The translations under genes were made by a program, and so were the position numbers. Positions 1 through 10,875 of a stretch of 64,000 nt of DNA are shown here, one piece after another. The notes beneath the pieces were generated by a model. It saw nothing but the letters and a program-made list of their open reading frames with translations, did no database searches and was not told the DNA's origin. Each line of letters begins with the position of its first letter. Positions within the stretch are counted from its first letter, which is position 1. The stretch spans positions 21,384,828-21,448,827 of the forward strand of contig NC_087076.1 of the NCBI RefSeq assembly GCF_026151205.1, read 5' to 3'. The stretch comes from Bolinopsis microptera (taxonomy: Eukaryota; Ctenophora; Tentaculata; Lobata; Bolinopsidae).

Positions 1-178
1 TTTATATGTTTAGTCGTCAAGTTAATGTCTAGTGGTTAATTTTATGTCTAGTGGTCAAGTTTTATATGGCTACTGGTCAACTTTATGTCTAGTGGTCAAG
101 TTAATGTCTAGTGGTCAATTTATATGTTTAGTCGTCAAGTTAATGTCTAGTGGTTAATTTTATGTCTAGTGGTCAAGT
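1..178. repeat. Tandem TCTAGTGGTCAAGTT-type repeat
   Basis: Repeated units of the form TATGTCTAGTGGTCAAGTT, with small changes such as TTTAGTCGTCAAG, follow one another from the window edge to about 178. The same units resume at about 610-660 after an inserted block. No coding potential is seen. Confidence 0.85.
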
Positions 179-551
179 GGGGGGGGGGGGGGGGGGGCCA
201 ATGACTACTTTTGGGGACTTGGGGAATTCCGTCACGATTTTACCCCGAGTCCCCATGATTTTTAGTCCCCATTAGTCCCCAAAAGTCTCCATTAGTCCCC
301 ATTTAGATGATTTTTTAGTCCCCATTAGTCCCCAAAAGTCTCCATTAGTCCCCATTTATATTTATCCTACTCTTATCTTGGACAAAACATCTCGATCGTA
401 TCGTTATTAAACTAACTTGAAAACCATAAATATCTGTCAAAAATTCTGGGGACTTATGGGGACAAATGGTGAATTACGTCAACGAGTTGACCTCTAGTCC
501 CCATGATTTTTAGTCCCCATTAGTCCCCAAAAGTCTCCATTGGTAGTCATT

Positions 552-609
<58 letters not shown>
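179..609. mobile_element. Inserted element with GGCCAATGACTAC inverted ends and outer poly-G/poly-C
   Basis: The block interrupts the tandem repeat. It starts with a G run followed by GGCCAATGACTAC and ends with GTAGTCATTGGCC followed by a long C run, so the termini are inverted repeats. The interior repeats AGTCCCCATTAGTCCCC several times. No ORF is present. It looks like a non-autonomous foldback/MITE-like element whose ends have expanded homopolymers. Assembly of the homopolymers may be imprecise. Confidence 0.55.
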
Positions 610-612
<3 letters not shown>

Positions 613-665
613 CAAGTTTTATATGTCTACTGGTCAACTTAATGTCTAGTGGTCAAGTCTTTGGC

Positions 666-1137
666 CGACAAGGTTACGTCAGCACTCAGCAGGCGAGTGG
701 GAGCGGGTGAAGAAATGCTTGTGAAAGTGGATTCCTGGAAAGCAATTTTCTCCGCGGTTCATGCTACTCTGATCATTATTAGACTAACATTTTTTTTTTG
801 GTTTTATGGTTATGTTCAGGTAGTTAATCTTGTCTAGTAGTAGTCTAGATTTTATCATGTGGGGCCTTACTGCTATGATCGCTGCCTACGAATCTGAAAA
901 GAATGTGATACATCCTGGTTCCTTAATAGCGTTTATTATTTTATTTATTATTGCACATTGAGCTGCTGAGTGCTGTATTAACTGTTGCCGATCGGGAGAG
1001 ACTCGAGGATCCAGGGACAATAGTCTTACATGTTCTGGAATTGCCTTTCATACATTACACATTTTCGACAATTCCCAGTTCACACACTATACATTCTTAA
1101 ATGATATCAAGTGTCTAAACACACTCCATGTGGGCGG
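666..1137. other. Unannotated stretch, no gene seen
   Basis: There is a short open frame at 649-837 but no splice signals, domain or homologous copy that would support it. The rest is AT-rich sequence with no clear signal. Confidence 0.5.
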
Positions 1138-1450
1138 GGGGGCGTATCAGGTACTTAGTTCTGTAAGTGACGTCGACTAAGTGTAATTTTGGAATTTTGT
1201 CAAAAGACCCACCCACCCCCTTCGCGGCTTTTGTGGTACTAACTGTTGAGAAATCACGGTACTAACTGTGTATTGGTATATAAAATAAGATTGGGAAATG
1301 GGCAAAAAAAATGGGGGGAAATGGGGAAAGAACCTCAAACCCACTCCCAAAATTGAAATTTGAGGTAAAATGGATTTTTTGGGGTTGGAGACCCCCCTTA
1401 ATAACCATGTACTAAATGTTTTTTGGGAGAAAATATGACCTCCCCTCTGC
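1138..1450. repeat. Dispersed repeat family R1, copy 1
   Basis: The block begins with a G run and ATCAGGTACTTAGT. It contains CCCACCCACCCCCTTCGCGG, GAGAAATCACGGTACTAACT and ATGGATTTTTTGGGGTTGGA. The same order of motifs recurs at about 23,745-24,275, also beside homopolymer G/C. No coding function is seen. Confidence 0.75.
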
Positions 1451-1740
1451 AATACGAGCTCAGAAGCGTGAGCTCTGCCTTCAGAGGTACGTATTGAGGA
1501 TGACTCTGACAGAAAATCTTTTAAGTCAATATTTTTCTAAGTTTTCTAGAAACTACTTTTGTTCACGATTCATCTATTCATGCTACCCTGATCAATATTA
1601 GCCGAAAATATCTCCGCGAATTGTCGCGAGGATCTAAGAAAATTACGATTTGTCGCAGCAAACGTGAAAAATCGCGATCTTTCGCAGATAATGGGGAAAT
1701 CGCGATTCCGCACGTGCCGCGATTTCCTTTTGTCCTTGAT

Positions 1741-1855
1741 GAGAATCTAAGAAATGAGAATCTAAGAAATGAGAATCTAAATAATGAGAATCAAAGAAAT
1801 GAGAATCAAAGAAATGAGAATCTAAGCAATGAGAATCTAAGAAATGAGAATCTAA
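1741..1855 (+). repeat. 15-bp tandem repeat GAGAATCTAAGAAAT
   Basis: About eight units of GAGAATCTAAGAAAT and close variants lie directly upstream of the acceptor of the ankyrin exon. Because the unit is 15 bp, both strands show open repetitive frames (NENLR on +, LDSHF on -). I treat these frames as by-products of the repeat. Confidence 0.85.
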
Positions 1856-1869
1856 AACATGTTTTACAG

Positions 1870-2059
1870 GACGAGAAGAGCGCTTTGTAAACTGGAGATC
1901 AGAACAAGGCAGCACTGCTCTACACTACGCAGCTAAGGAATCCCGGGATCATGAGATAAAGGCTCTGCTCCAGTTAGGGGCTGATAAGACAATCACAGAT
2001 AACTTTGGAAGAGCACCCCTTGCTATGTCTAACAACCCAGACATTAGGGTACTCTTCGA
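1870..2059 (+). CDS. Ankyrin-repeat exon (partial gene)
   Basis: This is a candidate exon between the acceptor TTTTACAG and the donor GTGAGT. In the third frame it encodes an ankyrin-type motif: GSTALHYAAKE, then KALLQLGAD, then DNFGRAPLAM. These match the helix-turn-helix and GAD..D..GR.PL signature of ankyrin repeats, which are protein-interaction modules. About 1.5 repeats fit in this exon. A TGA overlaps the donor, so the frame could instead end at residue FE. No neighbouring exon could be placed, so the parent gene is unknown. The 15-bp repeat just upstream would lie in the preceding intron. Confidence 0.7.
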
Positions 2060-2063
2060 GTGA

Positions 2064-3170
2064 GTCGTTAAATTAATAGATGTTATTTATATGGTAAAAT
2101 TCGGATGTTTATGAGTCGCATGGTTGCAATGTATTCTTGTTTAAAATTGTATTGATCCCGTTTGATGCGACAAGGAAAAATGCTCTTATCAGGAAAGGAA
2201 TATTATTTATATTGTATCATTGGCACGTCATGATGGTTTAAGTTTTATTCTCAAGGAATTCAAGTTGTGTTTAAGGTAAGGTAACTGGTTACTGGTTACT
2301 GGTTGAGTGTTTAGATACAGTTCTAGAGGTATTTATGATTCAGTAATTAGTGAGGATACACAAAGTCGTCCAATCAAAGATACTCAAATTCGTTTAAGTA
2401 GATGCTAATCAAATTGGCAAAAAATCAAATTCACAAAAATCTCAAGTTTCAACCTTTTCCTAAAGAAGACAACATTTGAAAAATACTAGGACAAATAACT
2501 CAAAGATCTACTCCTAAATAAAATCTTCAGCGTATAACCTTTGGCTCCATCGAAGAACACAGGAAACAAGTTCTATTATAAATGATCAATAAATTGGATT
2601 TTTAGATTATTCACAATTTTAGTTAATAAAAATTTGTGTCGGGGAAATCTGTAACGTATAACTTCTCCATAGAGATAAATTCAATGTTTTCTGACGGTTA
2701 TCTCATCTATGAGGTAGATTCTTTTAGATTGTTCAGTCATACTTGATAGATACCCTAGATACTATTTAATCATCGTATAGTTAAGCATATATGGGTAAAA
2801 CTTGCTATATTTAAGTAACCTGATAATGGGCCGCAATTCACAGCATGACAAGTAAATCACCGTCCTTAACTCAAAGATTTACCTCCTTAATAAAATCCTC
2901 ATCGTATGATCTCTGGCTCAAGGAAACACGTTCCATTATAATTAATAAATTGAATTTTTATATTACTCAAAATTTAGCAAATACCAACACCTATACACAC
3001 CACTGAGGGTAGTCAGTAGTGTAAATATATGTTTTACTATTTGTGCTACAGATTTACTTCGCGTTGGTCAACTCTAAACTCTTGCATTGTTAAGATGCTA
3101 TTGTCACAAGTTATTTTCGCTAAGAATCAAAAATAAAAATGAAAACTAATTATAGAAAGAAGGCGAACGC
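2064..3170. other. Intergenic or intronic stretch, nothing recognised
   Basis: AT-rich sequence with scattered stops in all frames. A weakly similar pair of segments, around 2,500-2,640 and 2,870-2,960 (AAAGATCTACTCC/AAAGATTTACCTCC, then ...GGCTC...), suggests an old local duplication. Confidence 0.4.
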
Positions 3171-3171
3171 T

Positions 3172-3511
3172 GATGGGACCCCGCTCTCTCCTCAATACAA
3201 GACATTCGGGAATCATACGTATCAAGTTTTGACGAAATCGTATCTAATCTAGAATCGAAACTTTCTCATTTATTGGAGATTGCATCAAGTCTGGCAACAA
3301 TCGAATTAGAAAAATTAACAAACAGTTTTTCGATTAGCTTTACCATAGACTGCTCTTCGGTTTGAATAGGAGAGCCTGAAAGGTTTAAATTTTGACGTTT
3401 TGGAGCATCCTTGTGAGAAGGCGAACTACTGGCACTTACATCAGATAACTTCCTTTTATTATCAGATTGGTTAAGCGAAGAACCAGAAAAATACTCTAGA
3501 ATACCAGCCAT
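3172..3511 (-). pseudogene. Retroelement ORF1-like fragment with one internal TGA
   Basis: From the ATG at 3,511 the frame reads MAGILEYFSGSSLNQSDNKR. A Ser/Lys-rich low-complexity part and then an amphipathic stretch (VKLIEKLFVNFSNSIVARLD) follow. A TGA interrupts it at 3,266-3,268. Past the stop the same frame stays open and heptad-like (SRLDTISSKLDTYDSRM) to about 3,172. A short basic/Ser-rich head followed by a coiled coil is typical of ORF1 of non-LTR retrotransposons. No RT lies beside it, so I regard it as a truncated or decayed copy; identification rests on style, not on a diagnostic motif. Confidence 0.4.
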
Positions 3512-3617
3512 AATCATAAAATATGGCCATGGGAACAACTTAAGTTAAGCCGGTAAAGTCTTGTACGTGGTATTGAAGAAGTACGTGTTATAGTGTGTAT
3601 AGAAAAGATTTTAGGGA

Positions 3618-3908
3618 AGTTCTAGAAAAAACAGGTAAAACCACACAACTTTAACGGTTAAAAAATGAATTAAATAAAGAAAAATGAAGTAAAGAAAGAA
3701 AGACGTATTGTAAGGATGAGAAAAAATGGGTAAAACCACACAACTTGAACGGTTAAAAAATGAATTAAATGAAGAAAAATGAACTCAAGAAAGAAAGACC
3801 TATTGTAAGGATAAGAAAAAACGGGTAAAACCACACAACTTGAACGGTTAAAAAATGAATTGAATAAAGAAAAATGAACTCAAGAAAGAAAGACGTATTG
3901 TAAGGATA
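3618..3908. repeat. Three tandem units of about 94 bp
   Basis: The unit GGTAAAACCACACAACTT...GAACGGTTAAAAAATGAATT...AAGAAAGA..TATTGTAAGGAT occurs three times in a row with few differences. No ORF. Confidence 0.85.
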
Positions 3909-5320
3909 ACAAGATGATGTGATAACAAGATGTACAGCTTAAGGTACCTGCTCAACACTCGATAGTCCTACCTCAATAGTCAGACACGCACACTGAGCAA
4001 GGAAATTAACAAAAGAAAACAGAACAAAAACAAGGTACACATGGGATGTGGAGCGGTATTAATTATACCGGTGTTTTAGCGGCGCCCGCTAGTGCGTGTA
4101 CCATGGTATTTAATAGTAAGAGTATGTTACCATGGTAACGCGACACATTATTAAAGCAACAGCTGATGTAACCATGACTGTAACGCGATATGTTATGAAA
4201 GTGGCGGGGGGGGGACCAATTACCTAATTATTCTCTTTTTGGTGATATGGGCATACACTTGTTGACATATTAACCTTGAGTTATGAATATTGAATATGAT
4301 GGAAATAAATATCACATCAGAAATATTTAACTTTTCGATTTTGAGCAGCCATAAATTAGTAATCTTGTGATAGTTGGATACCGCCGGAAAGTGAAACAAG
4401 CTAAAAGTAAATTCAACGAATTGACCTCTAAACGAGCATCAGCATCAGCATCAGCACATGCCACTCCTCATTTAGAGGGGCATCTAGCTGCTCCTGCTCC
4501 ATTTTTAGGTTCCAACTTGATAAAGTAATAGGTCTTTAGGGTACAAATGAAACCAAAGTGAGGTGGAAACACTGAAACAGCTTGCTAACCGTGTGTAACG
4601 AGGTATATAACAAAAGGCCAATAAAACATAAGAAGAAGAACTAGTAGTCTAAAATGGCGTGTGCCCTCGTGAAAGGAGAGTAAAACATTAATTTTAAGCT
4701 GGAACTGTCTTTGTTTCTCCCGGAATTTTCTTCAGTTCTTTTCTGCAACCTCTATTTCTGTCATATCCTTAAACATTGTGTATAATTAAACTTTCAAATC
4801 TCCCGTACCCTAATATTCTTCTTAAATACTTACAGGGACATAAATTTGAATTAATCTGCATAAGTTTGATAAATTATACTATTTCCATTTCGATCCTCTA
4901 TCAATAATCATCAAAGAAAAGGGAAAGTATAAGCATGCACTATTTTTCAAAAACTTTAAAACTAGCTCATCCTTGCAATTACTTCAATAAATAAGCTTCA
5001 AACATGTCCAGATAATCAATTAGATAATAAATTAGACAATGTCCTATTAGATTCCTAATATCTTGACACAGTTTTTGATTACTTTGTATGGGTCGATTTT
5101 CTCTAGGTATCGGGAATTTCTTTTCACAGCCATTCTTTCGTATAATAGTAATATACACAAGCAGTGGTGTGTGCTGTACAATGTTATAATGTTGAAACTT
5201 ATAGAATTTGAAAGTTACTGAATTTGAAATTTCAAATATAATTTTCTATGTTTACAACAGTGGAGCATATTTTTTTGTCAGCAATATTTTATTAAGTTCC
5301 GGTTAAAATTGAACTGTAAA
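3909..5320. other. Non-coding stretch with an AGCATC microsatellite
   Basis: A short (AGCATC)n run is near 4,437-4,458 and a G run is at about 4,205-4,213. Otherwise no exon-like frame with splice borders was found. Confidence 0.4.
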
Positions 5321-5324
5321 TCAA

Positions 5325-5490
5325 TCTAATTATAACTAATATAACTTACAATGATTATAACTAATATAACTTACAATGATTATAACTAATATAACTTACA
5401 ATGATTATAGCTAATATAACTTACAATAAATAATAATTATAACTAATATAACTTACAATAATTATAACTAATATAACTCACAATAGTTAT
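5325..5490. repeat. Tandem repeat ATTATAACTAATATAACTTA
   Basis: About six copies of a 25-bp unit (ATTATAACTAATATAACTTA + CAATG) are arranged head to tail, the last ones with small changes. Confidence 0.85.
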
Positions 5491-5831
5491 ATTTATAACA
5501 ATTTCTGCCAGAAAATAATTATGAATATAACACTATTTTAGATAGTGCCATCTGGGGATGTGTCCCTTTACAATAGAGTGCAATGTAAATGGCAATCAAA
5601 TATAGAATCATTATTTCTATATTGATATGCTCTTGAAATTTACAATTCCATTCAGCACATTTTGGCTGGGTGTAAAGTAGCTCTTAGTCTTGAAGGAAGA
5701 TATAGATGGCGTCGCGTCAAGGTTAATTATTAATATAACAACATAACTATTTTCAATAAATTTTCACGTAGAAACAGAACTTTTTGGACTATACCCCGAC
5801 TATACTATAGATTCTATGTGATTCAACTTAC

Positions 5832-5910
5832 TGCTGAGGTCGTTTGAGAGTAATTTACAAAGGGTCTCTATGTTCTTTGCTGTTTCAGCTTTTGATGCAC
5901 CCTTCCGATC
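5832..5910 (-). CDS. Small candidate exon, product unknown
   Basis: Read on the minus strand, the segment ends at a strong donor (AGCA|GTAAGT) and lies after TTTTGCAG...CCCTAG. The frame beginning GAT reads DRKGASKAETAKNIETLCKL and stays open to the donor. Its phase does not match the better supported exon at 6,177-6,307 without an extra event, so linkage is uncertain. No domain recognised. Confidence 0.4.
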
Positions 5911-6176
5911 CTAGGGTACCTGCAAAACCAGTTATTTATTAATAATGATGTCACTAATTGAATCATATGGTGAATGGTGGAATAAATGAAGATGCTATGT
6001 GGGCGAATGTGTATTGTGTATCATATAAAATTCCAATGGTTCAAAGCGTCAGAAAACCAAAATGTGATTGACATTTAAATCCAACTACAAAACCTTTTTA
6101 CAGAAATGCATTAAAAATCTGATAAAGATTGCTATTCAGTATTCATTGATAAAATAAAAATGTAACTTAAACTTAC

Positions 6177-6307
6177 AACTCTGCGTCAGACATTTTATCT
6201 GCAACGTTCGTGATGAGCAGTTCATCTACACAATAAATGTATTTCCTTGTGTATCGCAGTTCTTTTTCTGTGAGATATTGGTCGACAATCGACGTGGTCT
6301 CTTCCAT
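6177..6307 (-). CDS. Candidate first coding exon, unknown protein
   Basis: On the minus strand an ATG at 6,307 opens MEETTSIVDQYLTEKELRYT, continues through RKYIYCVDELLITNVADKM, and meets a perfect donor (GAGTT|GTAAGT) at 6,176. The length is 131 bp, so two bases carry into the next exon. Composition and the exact donor make a real start exon likely. The helical, charged sequence is not one I can assign to a family. The nearest downstream candidate exon (5,832-5,910) does not continue the frame cleanly. Confidence 0.5.
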
Positions 6308-6559
6308 ATATCCATAATAAACTAATAGTTTAACGATGGTAAAATTTGTATCATGAATTAGAATTCATAAATTTAACAGCTGTCGATGTTAAAGTAACCC
6401 TAACGTAATATTGCTACTCGGTGCATAACAACATTTCTTATCATATTCCTTATATTATCTTTTAGCCCAGGTGATCGCGGTAGAGTCTCTGTCCGCGACT
6501 TCCCTGCATAGTAGCAGTACACTTCCATCTGTTTTTAAAACAATAAGCTAAATAGAAGT

Positions 6560-6900
6560 CTTATGAAGTACAAGTCCCCTCCTTCTCCTCATCAGTCCTC
6601 CTCCTCACTCCTCAGTCCTTCTCCTCCTCCTCCTCCTCCTCGTCCTTAGTCCTCTTTATCAGTCCTCATCAGTCCTCATCGGTCCTCCTCCTCCCCAGTC
6701 CTCCTCATGGGGCCTTTTCCTGGGTCCTCCTCCTCTTGGGTCCTCCTCCTCTTGAGTCCTTCTTCTCCTCCTCCTATTCATTCCTCCTCCTCAGTTCTCC
6801 TTCTCAGTCTCACTCCTCCTCAGCCCCCCTCCTCTCCCTCCTCAGTCCCCCTCCTCAGTCCCCCCTCCTCCTTTTCCTCTCTTTCATCTCTCAATAATTT
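6560..6900 (+). repeat. Pyrimidine-rich TCCTCC/CAGTCC microsatellite tract
   Basis: Long runs of TCCTCC and CAGTCCTCC fill this block. The open frame at 6,707-6,913 is only low-complexity Ser/Pro/Leu produced by the repeat and is not a gene. Confidence 0.85.
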
Positions 6901-6913
6901 GTTCAATTTATAA

Positions 6914-7279
6914 TTATTGTTGGTGTTATTGTTAACATAATTTATTGTTATATACTAAAATGTTTTTAAGCGCATTTGAGCCTGACTCAAAATGTGCTCA
7001 AGAATCTTTGTGTTTAACAAAGTTTTACTCTCCAGTAATAAAACTTTTCATCCCTTTTTATGTTATTAAAAAATGTGTAGACTATTCTTTGTGCCTAATT
7101 GAAGATTAAAAGTTTGAGAAAGGACCATGGTCATTAACCGGGCTACCCATTTCTGCAGATAGCCTGTTACAAATTGTGGAGAAAATTTAAATCAAAAGTT
7201 ACAATTTTTGTCCGTTTGGCAGCTATATTTTCAAAACGGACAAAAATTAACGGACAAAAACGGACAAAAAATAACATGA

Positions 7280-7312
<33 letters not shown>

Positions 7313-7866
7313 TATTAATCAATTACAATTTAAATATATAACACCTGGACCCCGGCATCTGGGTTTGATCTATTGATTCTTTCTAATTAATATCAATTTG
7401 GGTTTCGGAGACAATAATTGACTATGTATTTTAAAGGAACATTCAATTGTCATGAAAATGTACGCCAAATTGCCACAAAAATTCGGACTTTAAACATTTA
7501 TTTAGTCCTGTTTAGTCCTGTTACATTTATGTAGCCCTTCCACTTCCACTTTACCACTTGCACTTTCTGCAGCCGCTTGCGCTCGGTCTATCTTATGGAT
7601 GTTGTTGTTGTATGACACGTGGCTTTTAACTATTTCAACCAAATCGGTTAGGTTTATACTGGGAGCACTGGGTTGGTCAGCGGACGTCGCACTGGAACAT
7701 GTCCCACATCCTATTATTTTATTACAATTAAATTTACAATTGAATTGTAATTTCTTTACAATTAAATCTGAACCATACCATTAATGGTAACCTCGTCAGT
7801 CAGTTTGAGGCGAGCCTTTATGATGAACTCACTGTCTTTCCAATACTTCAGTGACATCTTGACACG
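6914..7866. other. Gene-poor stretch with a poly-C tract
   Basis: A C run of about 32 bases lies at 7,281-7,312, next to several ACGGACAAAAA repeats. A segment at about 7,695-7,790 (TCCCACATCCTATTATTTTA...) is repeated at about 8,527-8,610. No convincing exon. Confidence 0.45.
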
Positions 7867-8061
7867 TTAGGGCCGCTCCACTTTACATTGCACGAGAACA
7901 AACTGAAGAAGACCTGGATCCTCATAGATGTTAGGGAAGAGTTTCAGTATCTCCTGTGCCAATTTGACGTGGCCAGCTGCGATACTTGAAAGGTAGCTAA
8001 TAGCACCTATACCCGCTCTTGTGTATTGCAAGGTGTCCACAAAATCCGACACAGCAAGCAG
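7867..8061 (-). CDS. Terminal exon of an unrecognised gene
   Basis: After the acceptor TCTCTCAG the minus-strand frame reads LLAVSDFVDTLQYTRAGIGA and continues ISYLSSIAAGHVKLAQEILK to a TAA at 7,867 (65 codons including stop). It starts in phase 0, which matches the phase-0 end of the exon at 8,252-8,438, with a 190-nt intron between them. The AGHVKLAQEILK part is faintly ankyrin-like but lacks the full signature. Product unknown. Confidence 0.5.
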   Translation of the reverse strand: MLAVSDFVDTLQYTRAGIGAISYLSSIAAGHVKLAQEILKLFPNIYEDPGLLQFVLVQCKVERP

Positions 8062-8251
8062 CTGAGAGACCATTTATCTTCTTGGGTATTTAGAAGAGCA
8101 GAAGTTCTCTTAGGAGTCAAGGAGTTGCAATGTAGGAGACATAGTTTTCGCTGCTTAAGTGATCTCCAACGTCAGCAAATCGAAAAGCACGTGCAGGTTA
8201 AAATATTAAAATATGCAAAGTCTGAACCCTCTTATCCTTTAGAATACACAC

Positions 8252-8438
8252 CTCTTGTTGGGCTATGTTTCCGCTGTTCATCTTTGTTCTGGGTTCTATT
8301 TGTCCCTCATCCTTTATTCTAACTGGTGAACTAGTTCTTCTTCTTTTGTAAAAAACAAAGTTTGCGCTTCTGAATAGATCCTCAAACTCTGCCAGTCGAA
8401 AGATACTAGCAGCAGATAATCCCGTCAGGATTTCCAAG
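8252..8438 (-). CDS. Internal exon of the same unrecognised gene
   Basis: Bounded by the acceptor GATACCAG and the donor GAG|GTGTGT, this exon (1 + 186 bp) reads LEILTGLSAASIFRLAEFED, then a basic part (FYKRRRTSSPVRIKDEG), and ends IAQQE in phase 0. It splices in frame to 7,867-8,061. The basic KRRR segment could be a nuclear signal. The acceptor region and exon start are repeated at 8,470-8,525 (see the 60-bp duplication). Confidence 0.5.
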
Positions 8439-8526
8439 CTGGTATCAGCTGGTCGTCTTGTTCCCACTTGCAGCTGATAATCCTGTCAGGATTTCCAAGC
8501 TGGTATCAGCTGGTCGTCTTGTTCTC
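8410..8526. repeat. 60-bp tandem duplication across an exon start
   Basis: CAGATAATCCCGTCAGGATT...GGTATCAGCTGGTCGTCTTGT appears twice, at about 8,410 and 8,470, with two differences. It duplicates the 3' splice site region of the exon at 8,252-8,438. Confidence 0.85.
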
Positions 8527-8686
8527 TCTTTTACTTGTCCCACATCCTCTTATTTTATTACAATTAAATTTTAATTTATTTACAATTAAATCTGAACCAT
8601 ATCATTAAGGCCACAGGTAAATTTAAGGGGTCTCTGGTTTATATTTTTAAAAATTTCAAATTTAAATTTAATTTGAAAAGTATGAT

Positions 8687-9034
8687 TTACTCCGTGGCCT
8701 TAATAAAGGTCCCATCCATCAATGTAGTGCTAGTCTCAAAGTCACCTTTAGTGCTCATACTGATGAGGCTGCGTACCTCGGACTTCACTAGATTAATGTC
8801 GAGCTCTGAAGGGTGCTGAACCTTGGCAAACCTAGCCAACTCTTTTTTATTCTTTTTTAAGAGAGATCCCATGACTTGCATCAGTATCTCCTCGTAGCCC
8901 AAACTAATCCAAGGCTGCAGTTCTCTCACATTGACAAAGCCACTCAGCAGCCTTTTTAATGCGCTGAAAGCATTGCGACCATTCAGATGAGTTTTACATA
9001 CAGTTCTTAGCCAACTCTGGTGTAACCTATATCT
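8687..9034 (-). CDS. Terminal exon of an unrecognised protein
   Basis: The minus-strand frame is open from an upstream TAA at about 9,035 to the stop at 8,687. It reads RYRLHQSWLRTVCKTHLNGR, NAFSALKRLLSGFVNVRELQ and continues to MDGTFIKATE at the C-terminus. It is helical and Leu/Lys-rich. A possible acceptor (TTTAAAG) lies at the start. I do not recognise the family. It may belong to a gene upstream of the 7.87-8.44 kb gene or to the same locus. Confidence 0.45.
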   Translation of the reverse strand, partial: RYRLHQSWLRTVCKTHLNGRNAFSALKRLLSGFVNVRELQPWISLGYEEILMQVMGSLLKKNKKELARFAKVQHPSELDINLVKSEVRSLISMSTKGDFETSTTLMDGTFIKATE

Positions 9035-9639
9035 TTAAAAAACTTTGGACTCTACAACTTGTTCAAAAGGGTTCTAACAGTTGTATATAGTCTGCATACC
9101 AATGTGGTATAGTACTGCATGACTAAGTCCTGACTTAATAGGCTTCTTAACAAATGATCCAAACCCTAAAATGTTCTGCTGCAGTGGCTGACTTGGTCCT
9201 GGAAGTGACGCCGACGGGGGCCTAGGCCTCACAAGTGGCTATATCTCCTTGTTTTAAGTAAGAATCTTTGTTAGTTATGTGGATATTATTTATTAGCATT
9301 GAGCATGATCATGTAAACCATATTTGCTTGCCTTTCTTCTGTTTGTGCGTGTGTGCTTAAAAGATCATTGATCGTATTCTTCCAGCTCTTGATACTTATA
9401 GAACTAAATAGAAACCTGAATATTAAGCAAATAAACAGATTATCAGAAACTTAGGGTTCAGTTACTTGCGCATAGTATGTGTTTTAAAAAGTTATTATCA
9501 TGCTCCAGCAGCTGATTTTTAGTGGAATTATATATAATATTAAAGTAATAATTCATTTCAAGTGATTAAAATGACCTTATAGACAACCATATCAAAACCA
9601 ATTACCTGATGCAAAATGACTTCAAACAAGTAAAGTTTT

Positions 9640-10555
9640 CATTAAGGGGGGGGGGGGGGGGGGGGGGGTTCACCCTGATTTTTTTGTGAAACTTGGTTTC
9701 GAGATAGCAGTTGACCAACAAACTAGGATCAGTGACCGAACTTTTGAGGGGGTTCCGGACCCCGACCGCCAAACGGTGCCCGCGGGGCAGCCACGCCCAT
9801 ATTTGGGTCCCCCTCTCATGTGTAAAAGCGACCGTCGCTTTTGATGACGAAAAGTGGCCCTTTTGGGTCACTTTTTTTTAACAACGTCGACTTTTGGTCG
9901 CTTTTTTCACGTTGAGGCCGCTTTTTGGTCGCTTCTGGTCGCTTTTTAAATTTTGGTCGCTTCTAGTCGCTTTTTGGTCGCTTTTTGGTCGCTTTTTGGT
10001 CACTTCCGGTCGCTTTTGGGTCGCTTCTGGTCACCTTTTAGGGTTCATGTCGCTTTTACACAAGAAAGGGGGCCCTTTAGGTCGCTTCCGGTCGCTTTTG
10101 GGTCGCTTCTGGCTACCTTTTAGGGTTCATGTCGCTTTTACACAAGAAAGGGGGCCCTATTTGGTCCAAATTAGGCCCAATTTAGCCAAATAGCCTGAAC
10201 ATGCCCAAAAACCAGATTTTAGGTGCTCTACTTGTAGCTAGTGGTCCCCTGAACTCGTATATGAATTTTCATTAAGATTGGACAAAAAATGACCGAGTTA
10301 TGAGCCAAAAACCATATGACCATATTTGGGCATACGCACCAAATTTGATCGATTTTGGCCCATAGATTGGTCACATATCAATATTTTTGAATGAAACCAA
10401 CTTTATATGGAAGGTAAGCCTATACTACACATTCTAGATATGATTATCAGCTCAGTATCTACCTAACTGTGGATTCTGTGTTCAAATAATCGCAAAAAAT
10501 GAACAAAATCGTCCATATCTCAGTTCGCGATATTTGCGAAACGGATTTTCTAGTT
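9640..10555. repeat. Dispersed repeat family R2, copy 1
   Basis: The block starts at a G run followed by TTCACCCTGATTTTTTTGTG and contains GACCGAACTTTTGAGGGGGT, AGTGGTCCCCTGAACTCGTA, TCATTAAGATTGGACAA and CCATATCTCAGTTCGCGATA. The same ordered motifs recur at 25,055-25,560. This copy has an additional internal array of TTGGTCGCTT units (about 9,890-10,150). Function unknown. Confidence 0.8.
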
Positions 10556-10591
10556 ATATTATATAATATTGAAGTAATAATTCGTTTCCAG

Positions 10592-10600
10592 TGATTAAAG
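10592..10600. repeat. 9-bp target-site duplication, left
   Basis: TGATTAAAG directly precedes the left end (TAGGGCC) of the large palindromic element and is repeated exactly at 20,356-20,364 after its right end (GGCCCTA). Confidence 0.85.
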
Positions 10601-10839
10601 TAGGGCCTGTCGTGATATCATGGATCGCTTAGGTTCCACCAGGATCTGGTAGTCCTCATAATTCTGCGGCCTCTATGTGTCGTCATCTCGCACAACTCCG
10701 AAAAACCGTTGTGAGTTTGGCATGTGAAAATTTGCAGCCCTCCAGACATCGATTGGGTTAACGAGTTGTCGTACGTCACCTAAAGATCGGGTGACAGGGG
10801 GCTGAACAGGCCAGAACCCAATTGATTGGGTCTGAGGTC

Positions 10840-10875
10840 ACGTGATTATGAGCCTGAGGTCACGTGACTATGACG
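10840..10875. promoter_or_regulatory. Paired GGTCACGTGA sites in the subterminal region
   Basis: CTGAGGTCACGTGAttatgagCCTGAGGTCACGTGA places two CACGTG palindromes a short distance apart about 240 bp from the left end. The same pair is in the right arm (about 20,085-20,120) and in the 49.3-kb derivative. Conservation in all three suggests a protein-binding site for mobility, by inference. Confidence 0.4.

Noticed and set aside
1643-1915. Repetitive frames NENLRNEN (+) and LDSHFLDSH (-)
   Set aside because: Both come from the 15-bp tandem repeat beside the ankyrin exon.
6707-6913. Ser/Pro-rich 68-codon frame
   Set aside because: Pure product of the TCC/CAGTCC microsatellite.
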